Assembly (NCBI RefSeq): GCF_029029505.1 | Contig: NZ_JAKJSD010000016.1 | Span: 36,662 to 100,661, forward strand | DNA length: 64,000 nucleotides | Source of the DNA: Ancylomarina sp. DW003 | GTDB lineage: Bacteria > Bacteroidota > Bacteroidia > Bacteroidales > Marinifilaceae | Direction of reading: 5' to 3' | Part shown: positions 9,090 through 17,389 of the stretch, in pieces | How positions within the stretch are numbered: position 1 is the first letter of the stretch | Layout of the letters: every line of letters starts with the position of its first letter | The notes under the pieces: model-generated | Databases searched by the model: none | Told to the model about the DNA's origin: nothing | The model's input: only the letters and a program-made list of their open reading frames with translations | Made by a program: the position numbers and the translations under genes

Positions 9090-10174
9090 GATATATTATT
9101 TTTTAAATGTTTTACTATTCTACGGGCAACATTTCCATCTACATCTCCAACTACTTTTTTTACTAAATCTTTTCTTCGATTGATGTTTTTGTTGCTATTT
9201 TCTAAATTGTCTTTCAACAGATTAACCATCTGCTTATAGTTGTATGCATTGTCACCTACATTCCACAACTCAAAATTAATGATATCTAATCTCTTATTTA
9301 GCTTATTAGGTATTAATTTATAATACCATCTTGATTTTACAAATCGATTTACAACAACAGGTTTTCCCATAGCTGCAAACTCGTAGATTGCAGCTGAAAA
9401 ATCAGATACCAAAATGTCTGCCACTTGCATAAACGGGATTAGTGAGTTTTCTGATAAGTCTGCAAAATATACATTTTTGTGTTGATTCCATTTTTGAATT
9501 AACTGTAGCTCTTTGGCATACTTCTTCCTCATATAAATGTAAAAATGAGGTTTAATTATAATATTATAGTCCGAAAGTATTTCTGGTAAATTCTTAGGGA
9601 TTTTTCCAATTGAAGAAGGATAAAAAGTTGGTGCATAAAGAATAGTTTTCTTTTTCGGGTTTAACTTATACTTTAGCCTTGATTCATGGATTATATTTTC
9701 ATCTATATAAAGCATAGAATCCAATTTTGAATACCCAACAACAACTGTATTATCCTTTTTTTCTGGATGCGCACGAAGAATATTATCCCGAATAAATTCT
9801 GTTTCAACAAATCGAATATCGAAAGCAGTAAGTTCATCTCTTAGATAAACATTCTTTCCTCCCCAACATCCATGAAAAATGGATACTGTTTTTTGAAAAG
9901 TGATATTTGTTGGCTGTATAGCATTCCCAAATATTAAGAAATTACAAGAGAGCCCTTTGGTTTGTAAAGATTGATATTCAATATCATGTTCAATACAATA
10001 TGCTATAGTCGTTTTATTCTGTTCTTCTAAATTTCTTGATTTTTCGTCTGGAATTACAATTGCAAATGAGAGTTCATTGGCCTTTAATTCATCCATTACT
10101 GAAATAAAATGAGGTAGGAAGTAATTATTTTCCAGATAAAATAAGGCAAAGTATGTATCTCTTGTTTCTGTCAT
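9086..10174 (-). CDS. CDP-glycerol glycerophosphotransferase-like enzyme
   Basis: I choose the ATG at 10174 ([17 protein letters not shown], 362 residues). An in-frame GTG at 10216 would add 14 residues and overlap the upstream gene by 32 bases. The protein shows the TagF/TagB-type GT-B pattern: [14 protein letters not shown], a linker, [22 protein letters not shown], and the nucleotide-site segment [23 protein letters not shown]. Such enzymes transfer a polyol phosphate from a CDP-activated donor to a polymer. Here the neighbouring cytidylyltransferase and phosphonate genes suggest a CMP-phosphonate donor instead, which is inference. It is translationally coupled (4-base overlap) to the PEP mutase gene. 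Confidence 0.8.
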   Translation of the reverse strand: MTETRDTYFALFYLENNYFLPHFISVMDELKANELSFAIVIPDEKSRNLEEQNKTTIAYCIEHDIEYQSLQTKGLSCNFLIFGNAIQPTNITFQKTVSIFHGCWGGKNVYLRDELTAFDIRFVETEFIRDNILRAHPEKKDNTVVVGYSKLDSMLYIDENIIHESRLKYKLNPKKKTILYAPTFYPSSIGKIPKNLPEILSDYNIIIKPHFYIYMRKKYAKELQLIQKWNQHKNVYFADLSENSLIPFMQVADILVSDFSAAIYEFAAMGKPVVVNRFVKSRWYYKLIPNKLNKRLDIINFELWNVGDNAYNYKQMVNLLKDNLENSNKNINRRKDLVKKVVGDVDGNVARRIVKHLKNNIS

Positions 10175-10184
10175 AACGAACGAC

Positions 10185-11573
10185 TTATTTATGCGATTTT
10201 TTAGAACTAAAAACACCTCTTTTAGATATTCTTAACCATAATCCGATGTTATCTCCTAACAACTCTCCCTTATCTAAAGCACATGCTACATCTAATTTAA
10301 ATGGGAGTTGTTTAAGAGGTATATTCACTTCAACAAGTCCAGAAAACTGGTTGAGTGTTGAAGTATATGGCGTAGCATAGGTTCCGTAGTTGTGAGTATA
10401 AGTCAGGTAAGTTTTGTAAGGAAAACCAAATAATTGACCGCCTATTCCAACATGAAAGCCTTTAAACCTATTGTTTGCAATACCAATCGTGCCAGTTGTA
10501 AATAATGGAGAACCTATAGTTCTGTTATGGTGAGTCCAGCCTGAGCGATACTCTCCATGATTAAAATAACTATCTCTACCTCCAATGATATGATCACCTT
10601 CTTTAAAAATCGATCCACCTTGATAAGATGTGTGGTAATATTCCATTACGACCGATTGAATTATGGCATCGTTTCTTTTTCTATTTTTATAGAAAATACC
10701 ATACAAGCCATCGGGCTTATTATTCATTCGTGTTCCCGAACCATCCTCAAATATAGTTTGATAATAGGCGTTTAAATGGAATTTTTTATCATTGTAATAA
10801 ATATCAAATCGATAACTTCCGAGATGGTTTCCTAAGCGATACTCATCATTACCAAAAGAGCCCGCATCATCACCTTCAATCCTGAAAATTTTTATGTATT
10901 TACTTAGTGAACCCGAAATATCTCCTTTGGTAGGGTGTGTCCCTGCCCATAAGGCATAATGCTCAAGCCCTGCACTTGCGCTTAGTTTATAATCTTTAAA
11001 AATTCGTAGGTACAGATTCTTATGATGAATTCTGGCATTATCAATATAGCGGTTATCAGTTGTTATACCATCTGACAAAAGTCCTTTAAAGGCGATAAAT
11101 CCTTTTGTAAATGGAATGTCTGTCCACTCCGGAACACTTATCTCATATTGAGGGTATGCTCTTGAATTATTAGAATACAGTAAATCACCATTGGTAGATG
11201 ATAAACCATCATATCTTGAGGCGTGATTTTTTTGACCTAAATAAAGATTAATGAATTTCCAACGAAGCCCAAGATAGGCTTGATTCAGTAAAAGTTTAGA
11301 TTCGTTTCCAACATAGCCAAGCCCTGATGCTTTCCACATAAAATCAAAAGAGTTGCTTTGCTTTTCTTCGAAATTCATTCCCAGAGAAATATCGCTCATA
11401 GCAAATCCATGACTTGGAATGATACCGTCTTTATTTGAATGTAACCAAAATGGAAGCGTATTATCTTTGCCTATGGCTGAGGAGATACCAATTTCATAAT
11501 TTGTCTTTTTCTGAGCAAATAGAATTATACTCGTAAACATCAAAGTTATAAATAAACTTACCCTTAAATTCAT
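10185..11573 (-). CDS. capsule assembly Wzi family outer-membrane protein
   Basis: A longer frame extends to 11630, but I place the start at the ATG at 11573 (MNLRVSLFITLMF...FAQ). This gives a clean signal peptide, and a perfect -7 box lies at 11599-11606, inside the longer frame. The 463-residue mature protein is a beta barrel of repeated aromatic-ended strands (LGLRWKFINLYLGQKNHASRYDG, FDIYYNDKKFHLNAYYQ), as in Wzi-family proteins. These sit in the outer membrane and bind or organise capsular polysaccharide at the cell surface. It is first in the minus-strand phosphonate operon, which links the phosphonate product to capsule. Confidence 0.8.
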   Translation of the reverse strand: MNLRVSLFITLMFTSIILFAQKKTNYEIGISSAIGKDNTLPFWLHSNKDGIIPSHGFAMSDISLGMNFEEKQSNSFDFMWKASGLGYVGNESKLLLNQAYLGLRWKFINLYLGQKNHASRYDGLSSTNGDLLYSNNSRAYPQYEISVPEWTDIPFTKGFIAFKGLLSDGITTDNRYIDNARIHHKNLYLRIFKDYKLSASAGLEHYALWAGTHPTKGDISGSLSKYIKIFRIEGDDAGSFGNDEYRLGNHLGSYRFDIYYNDKKFHLNAYYQTIFEDGSGTRMNNKPDGLYGIFYKNRKRNDAIIQSVVMEYYHTSYQGGSIFKEGDHIIGGRDSYFNHGEYRSGWTHHNRTIGSPLFTTGTIGIANNRFKGFHVGIGGQLFGFPYKTYLTYTHNYGTYATPYTSTLNQFSGLVEVNIPLKQLPFKLDVACALDKGELLGDNIGLWLRISKRGVFSSKKSHK

Positions 11574-11598
11574 ATGTTTTCTTTTAAAATCAAGCGAA

Positions 11599-11606
11599 CA
11601 AAGATA
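11599..11606 (-). promoter_or_regulatory. -7 box for the capsule/phosphonate operon
   Basis: On the minus strand this reads TATCTTTG, an exact match to the Bacteroidota TAnnTTTG box, about 26 bases before the Wzi-family start codon at 11573. No good -33 TTG is seen at the usual spacing. It supports the shorter Wzi start, because transcription would begin downstream of the longer frame's ATG. Confidence 0.5.
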
Positions 11607-11853
11607 AGTATTATAATTTTGGTTTTTCATAAAAGAAGGTGTTTTATAAACGGTTTAGTTCGTATCTAATTTTGTTTAATTGCTGTATCAAAATTGAATT
11701 AGAATACTATTTTTCGTTTCTTTGCATTTGGAGAAACATCTCTTCTATTCACCACAAGATTTGGTATAAAGATTACTATTGTAGCGAGTAAGAATTCTGT
11801 TTTAAACTTTGGCAGAGATACTCGCTTTATAAAATTGATTAAAAAAATATTCA

Positions 11854-12888
11854 ATGAGAATTGTTTTATTCTGCGAGCAGAAGTACACCATTACCATGGT
11901 CGAACCAATATACGACGAGGCTGTAAATGAAGGAATACACGAAATTTTATGGTATATACACAAACCAAATATTCCTGAGTTTAACCTTGATGTACCCTGG
12001 ACTAATAATATTGATGATGTTTATCAATTTTCTCCCGATGTAATTTTTGTTCCTTGTAATGTAGTTCCTTACAATTTACCAGGTGTAAAAATTCAAATTT
12101 CACATGGTTATGAATGTGGTGAGAAAAGGTACTTTAGAATTCGAGACTATTTTGACCTTTACTTAACACAAGGGCCTTATTTCACTGAAGGGTATAAGAA
12201 ATCTTTGAAGAATAGAAGAAAAGCTGAGGTTGTTGAAACCGGATGGTCAAGAAGGGATATCATTTTAAGAGATCTTAATAAATATGATACTTATAAAGAG
12301 GAGCTTCTACGTGAATATGGCAAGAAGAAAGTTGTTTTATATGCACCAACCTTCCCACCCTCAATTACCTCATTACCCTATTTGCAAGAAGGGATTCAGC
12401 GATTTGTTGAGGAGAGAGATGATGTTCTATTGATTTTAAAGTTTCACCCACTAACCGATCCAAAATGGATGAAGGAGTATAAAGAAATTGCTACTTCAAA
12501 TAAAAGCATGCTTTGGATGGCGGATGTTGACATCAATAAATTCCTTCTGATTTCTGATGTGATGATTAGTGATTCATCTTCTGTTGTTTTTGAATTTCTG
12601 TTTTTGGACAAACCCGTAATAACCTATAAGAATGCATCTCCTGAAAAATATTGGAGAGATATAAACGATCCGCTATTACTAGCTGAGGCGTTTGAAAAAG
12701 AAATGACATCAGATGAATTTGCTGAGAAAAGAAAGGCTGCAATTCAATATTTTGATCCATATTTTGATGGAAAGTCGTGCAAAAGAATGTTGGATGCTGC
12801 AAGAAACTATATTGAAGAATACGGTGTGCCTCAAAAGAGAGAATTAGGCTTTTTTCGTAGAAGAAAATCCTTAAAACGATTTAAGTAA
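11854..12888 (+). CDS. CDP-glycerol glycerophosphotransferase family protein
   Basis: The 344-residue protein has the TagB/TagF-like arrangement: an N-terminal Rossmann half with IQISHGYECGEKRYF (about 82-96), then VVLYAPTFPPSITS (about 165-178), LILKFHPL and ISDVMISDSSSVVFEFLFLDKPVI (about 230-253). It lacks a signal peptide, so it should work at the cytoplasmic face of the membrane. It would transfer an alcohol-phosphate or related group from a CDP donor. It is divergent from the phosphonate operon and shares its stop/start (TAATG) with the next gene. The two phosphotransferases of the locus are only distantly alike and may act on different acceptors. Confidence 0.8.
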   Translation: MRIVLFCEQKYTITMVEPIYDEAVNEGIHEILWYIHKPNIPEFNLDVPWTNNIDDVYQFSPDVIFVPCNVVPYNLPGVKIQISHGYECGEKRYFRIRDYFDLYLTQGPYFTEGYKKSLKNRRKAEVVETGWSRRDIILRDLNKYDTYKEELLREYGKKKVVLYAPTFPPSITSLPYLQEGIQRFVEERDDVLLILKFHPLTDPKWMKEYKEIATSNKSMLWMADVDINKFLLISDVMISDSSSVVFEFLFLDKPVITYKNASPEKYWRDINDPLLLAEAFEKEMTSDEFAEKRKAAIQYFDPYFDGKSCKRMLDAARNYIEEYGVPQKRELGFFRRRKSLKRFK

Positions 12889-13634
12889 TGGACTATAAAA
12901 TAAATCCAAAATTTCTTAAACTTGAGAAGGGAATTCTCGATATTCCAAGAATATTTGAAAGTGAAGGAGATATTATTCAAAGTGGTCGGAATTTAATTAA
13001 ATCAATAGAAATTGAAGGCTTAAAGCTTAATGTCAAGTCTTTTAAGGTTCCAAATTTAGTCAATAAATATGCTTATCGTTACTTGAGAGAATCTAAAGCT
13101 AAAAGATCTTTTTTATATGGATGCAAACTATTGAATTCAGGTGTTTCAACCCCGACGCCTGTAGCTTATATAGAATACTCTAAGCGAGGAGGATTGACCA
13201 GAAGTTATTACATCTCAATACATGCAGAATATGATTATACATTCAGAGAATTAATTGGTCAAAAAATTGAAGACATAACAGAGGTATTGATAGAATTCAC
13301 TCGATTTACCTATAATTTCCATAAGCAAGGAATTTATTTCATTGATCACTCTCCCGGGAATACACTGATTAAAGAGAAAGAATCTGGTTTCAATTTTTAT
13401 TTGGTAGATCTTAATCGCACCAAATTCACTTCAATTGACATGAATTTGGGTATTAAAAATTTCTACAGACTAGGCTCTAATGAAGAAATGGTAAAAGTTA
13501 TGGCAAAAGAGTACGCCAAACTGTGGAATGCTGATGAAGATTATGTGTTTGAACAAATGTTAGAGTTAACTATGAGTCATAATGAATCTGTGCGTAAAAG
13601 AAAAGCAAAGAAAGCCCTAAGTAAAAAGTCATAG
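12888..13634 (+). CDS. LPS-core kinase-like (InaA/WaaP family) protein
   Basis: The 248-residue protein resembles lipopolysaccharide kinases of the protein-kinase fold. It has an N-terminal lobe with a candidate ATP-binding lysine in LNVKSFKVPN, the catalytic-loop-like segment YFIDHSPGNTLI (about 146-157) and the metal-binding-loop-like LVDLNRTKF (about 168-176). The C terminus is very basic (RKRKAKKALSKK), suiting contact with membrane phospholipids. It starts within the stop of the upstream glycerophosphotransferase gene. The probable role is phosphorylating a lipid-linked sugar such as Kdo or a core residue that could serve as polymer anchor, but the acceptor is unknown. Confidence 0.75.
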   Translation: MDYKINPKFLKLEKGILDIPRIFESEGDIIQSGRNLIKSIEIEGLKLNVKSFKVPNLVNKYAYRYLRESKAKRSFLYGCKLLNSGVSTPTPVAYIEYSKRGGLTRSYYISIHAEYDYTFRELIGQKIEDITEVLIEFTRFTYNFHKQGIYFIDHSPGNTLIKEKESGFNFYLVDLNRTKFTSIDMNLGIKNFYRLGSNEEMVKVMAKEYAKLWNADEDYVFEQMLELTMSHNESVRKRKAKKALSKKS

Positions 13635-13652
13635 GTTCAAAATAATTGTTAG

Positions 13653-13680
13653 AAAAGGAGGGCTATTGCTCTCCTTTTTT
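13653..13680 (+). terminator. bidirectional hairpin terminator
   Basis: Arms AAAAGGAG (13653-13660) and CTCCTTTT (13671-13678) are separated by 10 bases, with T-runs on both strands. It closes the plus-strand glycerophosphotransferase/kinase pair and overlaps the 3' end of the convergent Nudix gene. Confidence 0.75.
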
Positions 13681-14199
13681 ATTTACAAATGTTTGAATGA
13701 TTTTGGATATTGAACCTGTACAAATGTTTTCAAATACGAGATCTGATAGCTTGCAAAAACGGAATTCACTAATATCATCTTTCGCATGCATATTATTAAA
13801 ATTTTTGACAGTACAGATGTAAGCTAAATCGAGCGTGAAAACAGATAATCCACCAAAAATATATTCGTTGGGAGAAGACATAAAATAGTCAAATTTGTCT
13901 ATGTCGAGATTCAATTCTTCTTTTATTTCCCTAATAAGCGCATTTTCTGCTGTTTCCATAATATCAACAAAACCTCCTGGGAGATCAAGCATGCCTTTAT
14001 GAGGATTTACAGCTCGTTTTGTTAATAGAATTTCATCTTTATCATTGATTATAAGAGCAGCAACGGCAGCAGAAGAATTTATATATAAGTGAAATTGACA
14101 CTTATCACACAAGAATGATTGATCTTCATGAAAAGTAAATTCATTACTGCCACATTTAGGGCAAAAGTGAATTGTATTTTGGGGTAATGTTGATTTCAT
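13663..14199 (-). CDS. Nudix hydrolase with N-terminal zinc ribbon
   Basis: The 178-residue protein has a zinc-ribbon head (CPKCG at about 13-17 and CDKCQ at about 32-36) followed by a Nudix domain. The Nudix box runs GGFVDIME...REIKEELNLD (about 75-98), with all metal-binding glutamates kept. This layout resembles the C-terminal part of NADH pyrophosphatase (NudC) and related NDP-X hydrolases. The NudC-specific motif after the box is not obvious, so the substrate stays open. It is a single minus-strand gene, convergent with the capsule genes and separated from the COG3014 gene by about 70 bases. Confidence 0.85.
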   Translation of the reverse strand: MKSTLPQNTIHFCPKCGSNEFTFHEDQSFLCDKCQFHLYINSSAAVAALIINDKDEILLTKRAVNPHKGMLDLPGGFVDIMETAENALIREIKEELNLDIDKFDYFMSSPNEYIFGGLSVFTLDLAYICTVKNFNNMHAKDDISEFRFCKLSDLVFENICTGSISKIIQTFVNKKGEQ

Positions 14200-14269
14200 A
14201 TAAAAATAGAAATGTGAGTCAGTGGAATATCAGTTAGTCGTGTTTCTTGAAAATGCGACTATTAATGGT

Positions 14270-15679
14270 CTATCTCGTTTCCAAATTTTGAAACGTGAAA
14301 AATTGAGTTTGACCAGCTTTTACATTAAAATCAAACTCTTGGCTATGACCACCATTTATGCCGCTTTTAAGATTCAACTTCAGTTTATGATTTCCAGCTT
14401 TAACTTTTATTCTGGTGTAATAAATACTATGAGGTAGTGTCTGCCAATTACGTGTATCTGCTTTTTCTGTCAAAGCATTGGCAATACTCAATAGGGTTCC
14501 TAAAGTTTTGTCTTTGCTACGAGCAGCTTCTTCCATAGCTTTTTTAGTAGCTAGGCGTAGAATCGAATTTGCTAATTCACGAACCATTCTGTCTTTTAAA
14601 CATTTGAAAGCAATGGCATTTACGTCTTCAGCTTTCTCCAAGTTATAGTCACTCAGCCCGTCAAGTTCAATCGAAGCTTGGTGAAATAAGGGTATTCTTT
14701 CTCTATACTTTGGAAAGGCAATTCGTACAAAATCAAGATTGTTGAATGCTGCACGTTCATTACTACTAAAATTGCTTGTGTTGAAAGGAAAGCTGATGCC
14801 TTCCTCATTATTGGCAAGAGTAAACATGCCTCCGCCACCTCTGTTAGCAGCAAAATTAATACTCCACTCATCTTTAACCGGACCTAATCCATTCATCCAG
14901 ATAAAAATGATTTCTCCTTCGTCTTTTGAACCGTTTATGTGGTTTATACCAAATTCTTTACTGTAGAAGTTGTATTCTTGTTGGAATCCAATTCGTTTGG
15001 CAGTTCTTAAAATATCCTTTTTTAATTGCTGAGGACACTCCGTTCCGAAGTTTTCAGTATAATTCTCTTTATAGATATTATAGGCATTTCGGTACGCAAT
15101 AAAAGCATTGTTGTAATCCTTAGATGCATCGTAAATCATACCCATTAGATTATGAGCAAAAGCATCATCGCTATATCTATTTTTGTGGTTGCGGGGATAT
15201 TTGTCATTTAGAGCATAGAGCTTCTCATTTACTCGACGACATTCGACAAGTGCCTCGTCATTTTTGCCCAATTGCAGGTAACTAATTGCTTTGTAGTAGT
15301 TAATTAGTACATTTTCGAAATCTTCGGGCTTGTAAGGTTTAACACTCGGATTGGATACGATTGCTAATGCTTCAGACCCCCAGTTTTTTCGTTGGTCTTC
15401 AATAAATAAATCTGCCTCATTAAAATAAGTGTTAGCAAGTGTATAATCTTGCTGCATCCATGCCAAAGTGCCTTTATTAACAAGATAGAGAACTCTATTT
15501 CGATTGGCCTGTAATTTCTTATTTGAATCTAAATGCTTATCGGCAGCTTGAATGTCCCCGGAAGCAAAACTCTGATTGAAGGCAGCATTTTGCTGATAAT
15601 AAGTTGCACAGCTCGCAAATAGGAGCGGAGCAATTATTATAAGAAGACATCTAAATAGTTTGTGAATAGAGAGCATCAT
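14270..15679 (-). CDS. COG3014 family lipoprotein with TPR-like repeats
   Basis: The 469-residue protein carries a lipoprotein signal ending LLFASC (Cys24). Residues about 30-220 are helical and TPR-like (KGTLAWMQQDYTLANTYFNEAD, YYKAISYLQLGKNDEALVEC, NLMGMIYDASKDYNNAFIAYRNAY). The C-terminal half is a beta-rich domain ending in a KAGNHKLKLNL...VKAGQTQFF segment. It matches the COG3014 family, which is often found beside LpoB-like lipoproteins, as here: lpoB lies immediately upstream on the same strand. I infer a role in outer-membrane control of peptidoglycan synthesis. A hairpin separates the two genes. Confidence 0.75.
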   Translation of the reverse strand: MMLSIHKLFRCLLIIIAPLLFASCATYYQQNAAFNQSFASGDIQAADKHLDSNKKLQANRNRVLYLVNKGTLAWMQQDYTLANTYFNEADLFIEDQRKNWGSEALAIVSNPSVKPYKPEDFENVLINYYKAISYLQLGKNDEALVECRRVNEKLYALNDKYPRNHKNRYSDDAFAHNLMGMIYDASKDYNNAFIAYRNAYNIYKENYTENFGTECPQQLKKDILRTAKRIGFQQEYNFYSKEFGINHINGSKDEGEIIFIWMNGLGPVKDEWSINFAANRGGGGMFTLANNEEGISFPFNTSNFSSNERAAFNNLDFVRIAFPKYRERIPLFHQASIELDGLSDYNLEKAEDVNAIAFKCLKDRMVRELANSILRLATKKAMEEAARSKDKTLGTLLSIANALTEKADTRNWQTLPHSIYYTRIKVKAGNHKLKLNLKSGINGGHSQEFDFNVKAGQTQFFTFQNLETR

Positions 15680-15729
15680 ACTATGAGGAGAGTTGAATAT
15701 TTGACTTTAGATTTTAGTCAAGAAATCAA

Positions 15730-15764
15730 AATACTTGCAGGCTTTAAATTCCTGCAAGTATTTT
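15730..15764 (-). terminator. hairpin between lpoB and the COG3014 gene
   Basis: Perfect 13-bp arms AAATACTTGCAGG (15730-15742) and CCTGCAAGTATTT (15752-15764) form a strong stem-loop just after the lpoB stop on the minus strand. It may terminate lpoB partly or fully and so set the ratio of lpoB to the downstream gene. Confidence 0.65.
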
Positions 15765-15795
15765 AGAAATTGTCAGTTGATACGATTAAACCTAT

Positions 15796-16380
15796 TTATC
15801 GGTTGACGTATTTCTTAATTTTCTTATCTCCCATCCAAACCAGCTCACTAGTTTCAATGTTTGTTAGTTCTAAACTAAGCTGATAATAACGTACTTTTTC
15901 TTTTTTATGACTATCAATTATAGAATTGATATCACCTTGAAGAATAAAGTCAGCACCTAGTTCTTGTCCCCATTTTTTAATTGTAGCTTTTGAAGCGAAG
16001 TCTTGTTGATCGGCTCTCTCTTGACGAAGATCTTCACGTTTTGAACCAGCTTGAACTAAACGAACACGACCGTCATTAAGAATTGATTTCTCAATGTCTT
16101 TGATATAAGTGTCAGCTTCAATATGTTCAGAGCTTTTATTATAAATTAAACCTACAATAACAACTGGTTTTCTATTGAATTCTTTTTGAAAATTTTCAAT
16201 CCAGCTTTGACTTAACACTTGTTGTGTTAATGCCTGAGCTGCCAGTTGAGAATCTGTATCATTCCAGCGACCACTTAAGTCGATTTGCTGATCAGGAGAA
16301 ACTCGTGTAATTTGACGTGAACAAGAAGCACCGGCAAGTAAAACTAGTGCAAGAACTAATAAGCGCAATGAATAATTCAT
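15796..16380 (-). CDS. lpoB: penicillin-binding protein activator LpoB-like lipoprotein
   Basis: The 194-residue protein begins with a lipoprotein signal ending LLAGASC (Cys20) and the LpoB-type segment VSPDQQIDLSGRWNDTDSQLAAQAL. The compact alpha/beta domain that follows includes VVIVGLIYNKSSEHIEADTYIKDIEKSILNDGRV, GADFILQGDINSI and ELVWMGDKKIKKY. In E. coli, LpoB is an outer-membrane lipoprotein that reaches through the wall to activate PBP1b. The long disordered linker of the E. coli protein is missing here, as in other Bacteroidota members, so the partner is inferred. It lies upstream of the COG3014 lipoprotein gene on the same strand. Confidence 0.85.
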   Translation of the reverse strand: MNYSLRLLVLALVLLAGASCSRQITRVSPDQQIDLSGRWNDTDSQLAAQALTQQVLSQSWIENFQKEFNRKPVVIVGLIYNKSSEHIEADTYIKDIEKSILNDGRVRLVQAGSKREDLRQERADQQDFASKATIKKWGQELGADFILQGDINSIIDSHKKEKVRYYQLSLELTNIETSELVWMGDKKIKKYVNR

Positions 16381-16497
16381 AATGTGTGTTTTAATGTACT
16401 CTAATTAGATTGTTATTTTCAATATTTCCAAAGTGAAAATATACGAATTTATTACTTAACTGTAATGTTTCTGATGACAGTCAATTATCATGCCACA

Positions 16498-17382
16498 TTA
16501 CTTGACTTTACGAACTAAATTTTCAAGTTTTGAATAGTGTTTTTGACTCACCCCAATCATTGGTAATCTAAAGTTGTTTTCAATCAGTTTCTTAATATGA
16601 AGTATGGCTTTGATTCCAGCTGGATTACCTTCTGTGAATAAGTTTTGTATGATCTCGAATAGTTTGAAGTGTAAAGTTTTTGCTTCTTCAATTTCAGAAT
16701 TAAGAGCAGAATTAACCATATCGCTGAATTCTTTTGGGAATGCATTTGCAATAACAGAAATTACCCCTTCAGCACCAATGCAAATCATCGGAAAAGTTAG
16801 TGCATCATCACCAGAAATAACAGCAAAATCTGTTGGTTTGTTGTTGATAATGGTCATAATTTGTTCCATATCTCCCGAAGCCTCTTTGACTGCAACGATA
16901 TTTTTGAAATCATTAGCTAAGCGAAGTGTTGTTTCAGCTGAAATATTAACTGCTGATCTTCCAGGAACATTATAAAGTATAACAGAAGCAGGGCTAGCTT
17001 CGGCAATCATCTTATAATGTTGATATAAGCCTTCCTGACTTGGTTTGTTATAGTAGGGTGCTACGGAAAGAATACCAGCAATATCATTGTAAGCATGGAA
17101 ATCTTTCACACTTTCTACAATCTCATTTGTGTTGTTACCACCAATGCCAACTACAAGAGGAACTCTTTTATTATTGATTTTAATAATATGATCGACTACG
17201 TCTTTTTTTTCCTGTTTGTTGAGTGTTGCCGACTCACCCGTTGTTCCCATTACAACAAGATAATTGATCCCACTGGTAATTTGGAATTCTACTAAGTTAG
17301 TTAGAGAGTTGTAATCGATGCTCCCGTCAGTGTGGAATGGGGTGACGATGGCAACTCCGGTTCCTGTAAATTGATGTGACAT
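16498..17382 (-). CDS. dapA: 4-hydroxy-tetrahydrodipicolinate synthase
   Basis: This 294-residue TIM-barrel lyase condenses pyruvate and aspartate semialdehyde in the lysine/diaminopimelate pathway. Visible motifs are GTGVAIVTPF at the N terminus, MGTTGESATL (about 45-54), the catalytic Tyr in ILYNVPGRS (about 133-141), the Schiff-base Lys in IVAVKEASGD (about 160) and ISGDDALTFP. Length and motif order are those of standard DapA. It follows the DUF6913 gene by 7 bases, so the two are almost certainly co-transcribed. The product supplies meso-DAP for the peptidoglycan. Confidence 0.96.
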   Translation of the reverse strand: MSHQFTGTGVAIVTPFHTDGSIDYNSLTNLVEFQITSGINYLVVMGTTGESATLNKQEKKDVVDHIIKINNKRVPLVVGIGGNNTNEIVESVKDFHAYNDIAGILSVAPYYNKPSQEGLYQHYKMIAEASPASVILYNVPGRSAVNISAETTLRLANDFKNIVAVKEASGDMEQIMTIINNKPTDFAVISGDDALTFPMICIGAEGVISVIANAFPKEFSDMVNSALNSEIEEAKTLHFKLFEIIQNLFTEGNPAGIKAILHIKKLIENNFRLPMIGVSQKHYSKLENLVRKVK

Positions 17383-17389
17383 TATAATT

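Noticed and set aside
11574..11630. N-terminal extension of the Wzi-family protein
   Set aside because: The extra 19 residues would hide the signal peptide, and a perfect -7 box falls inside this stretch.
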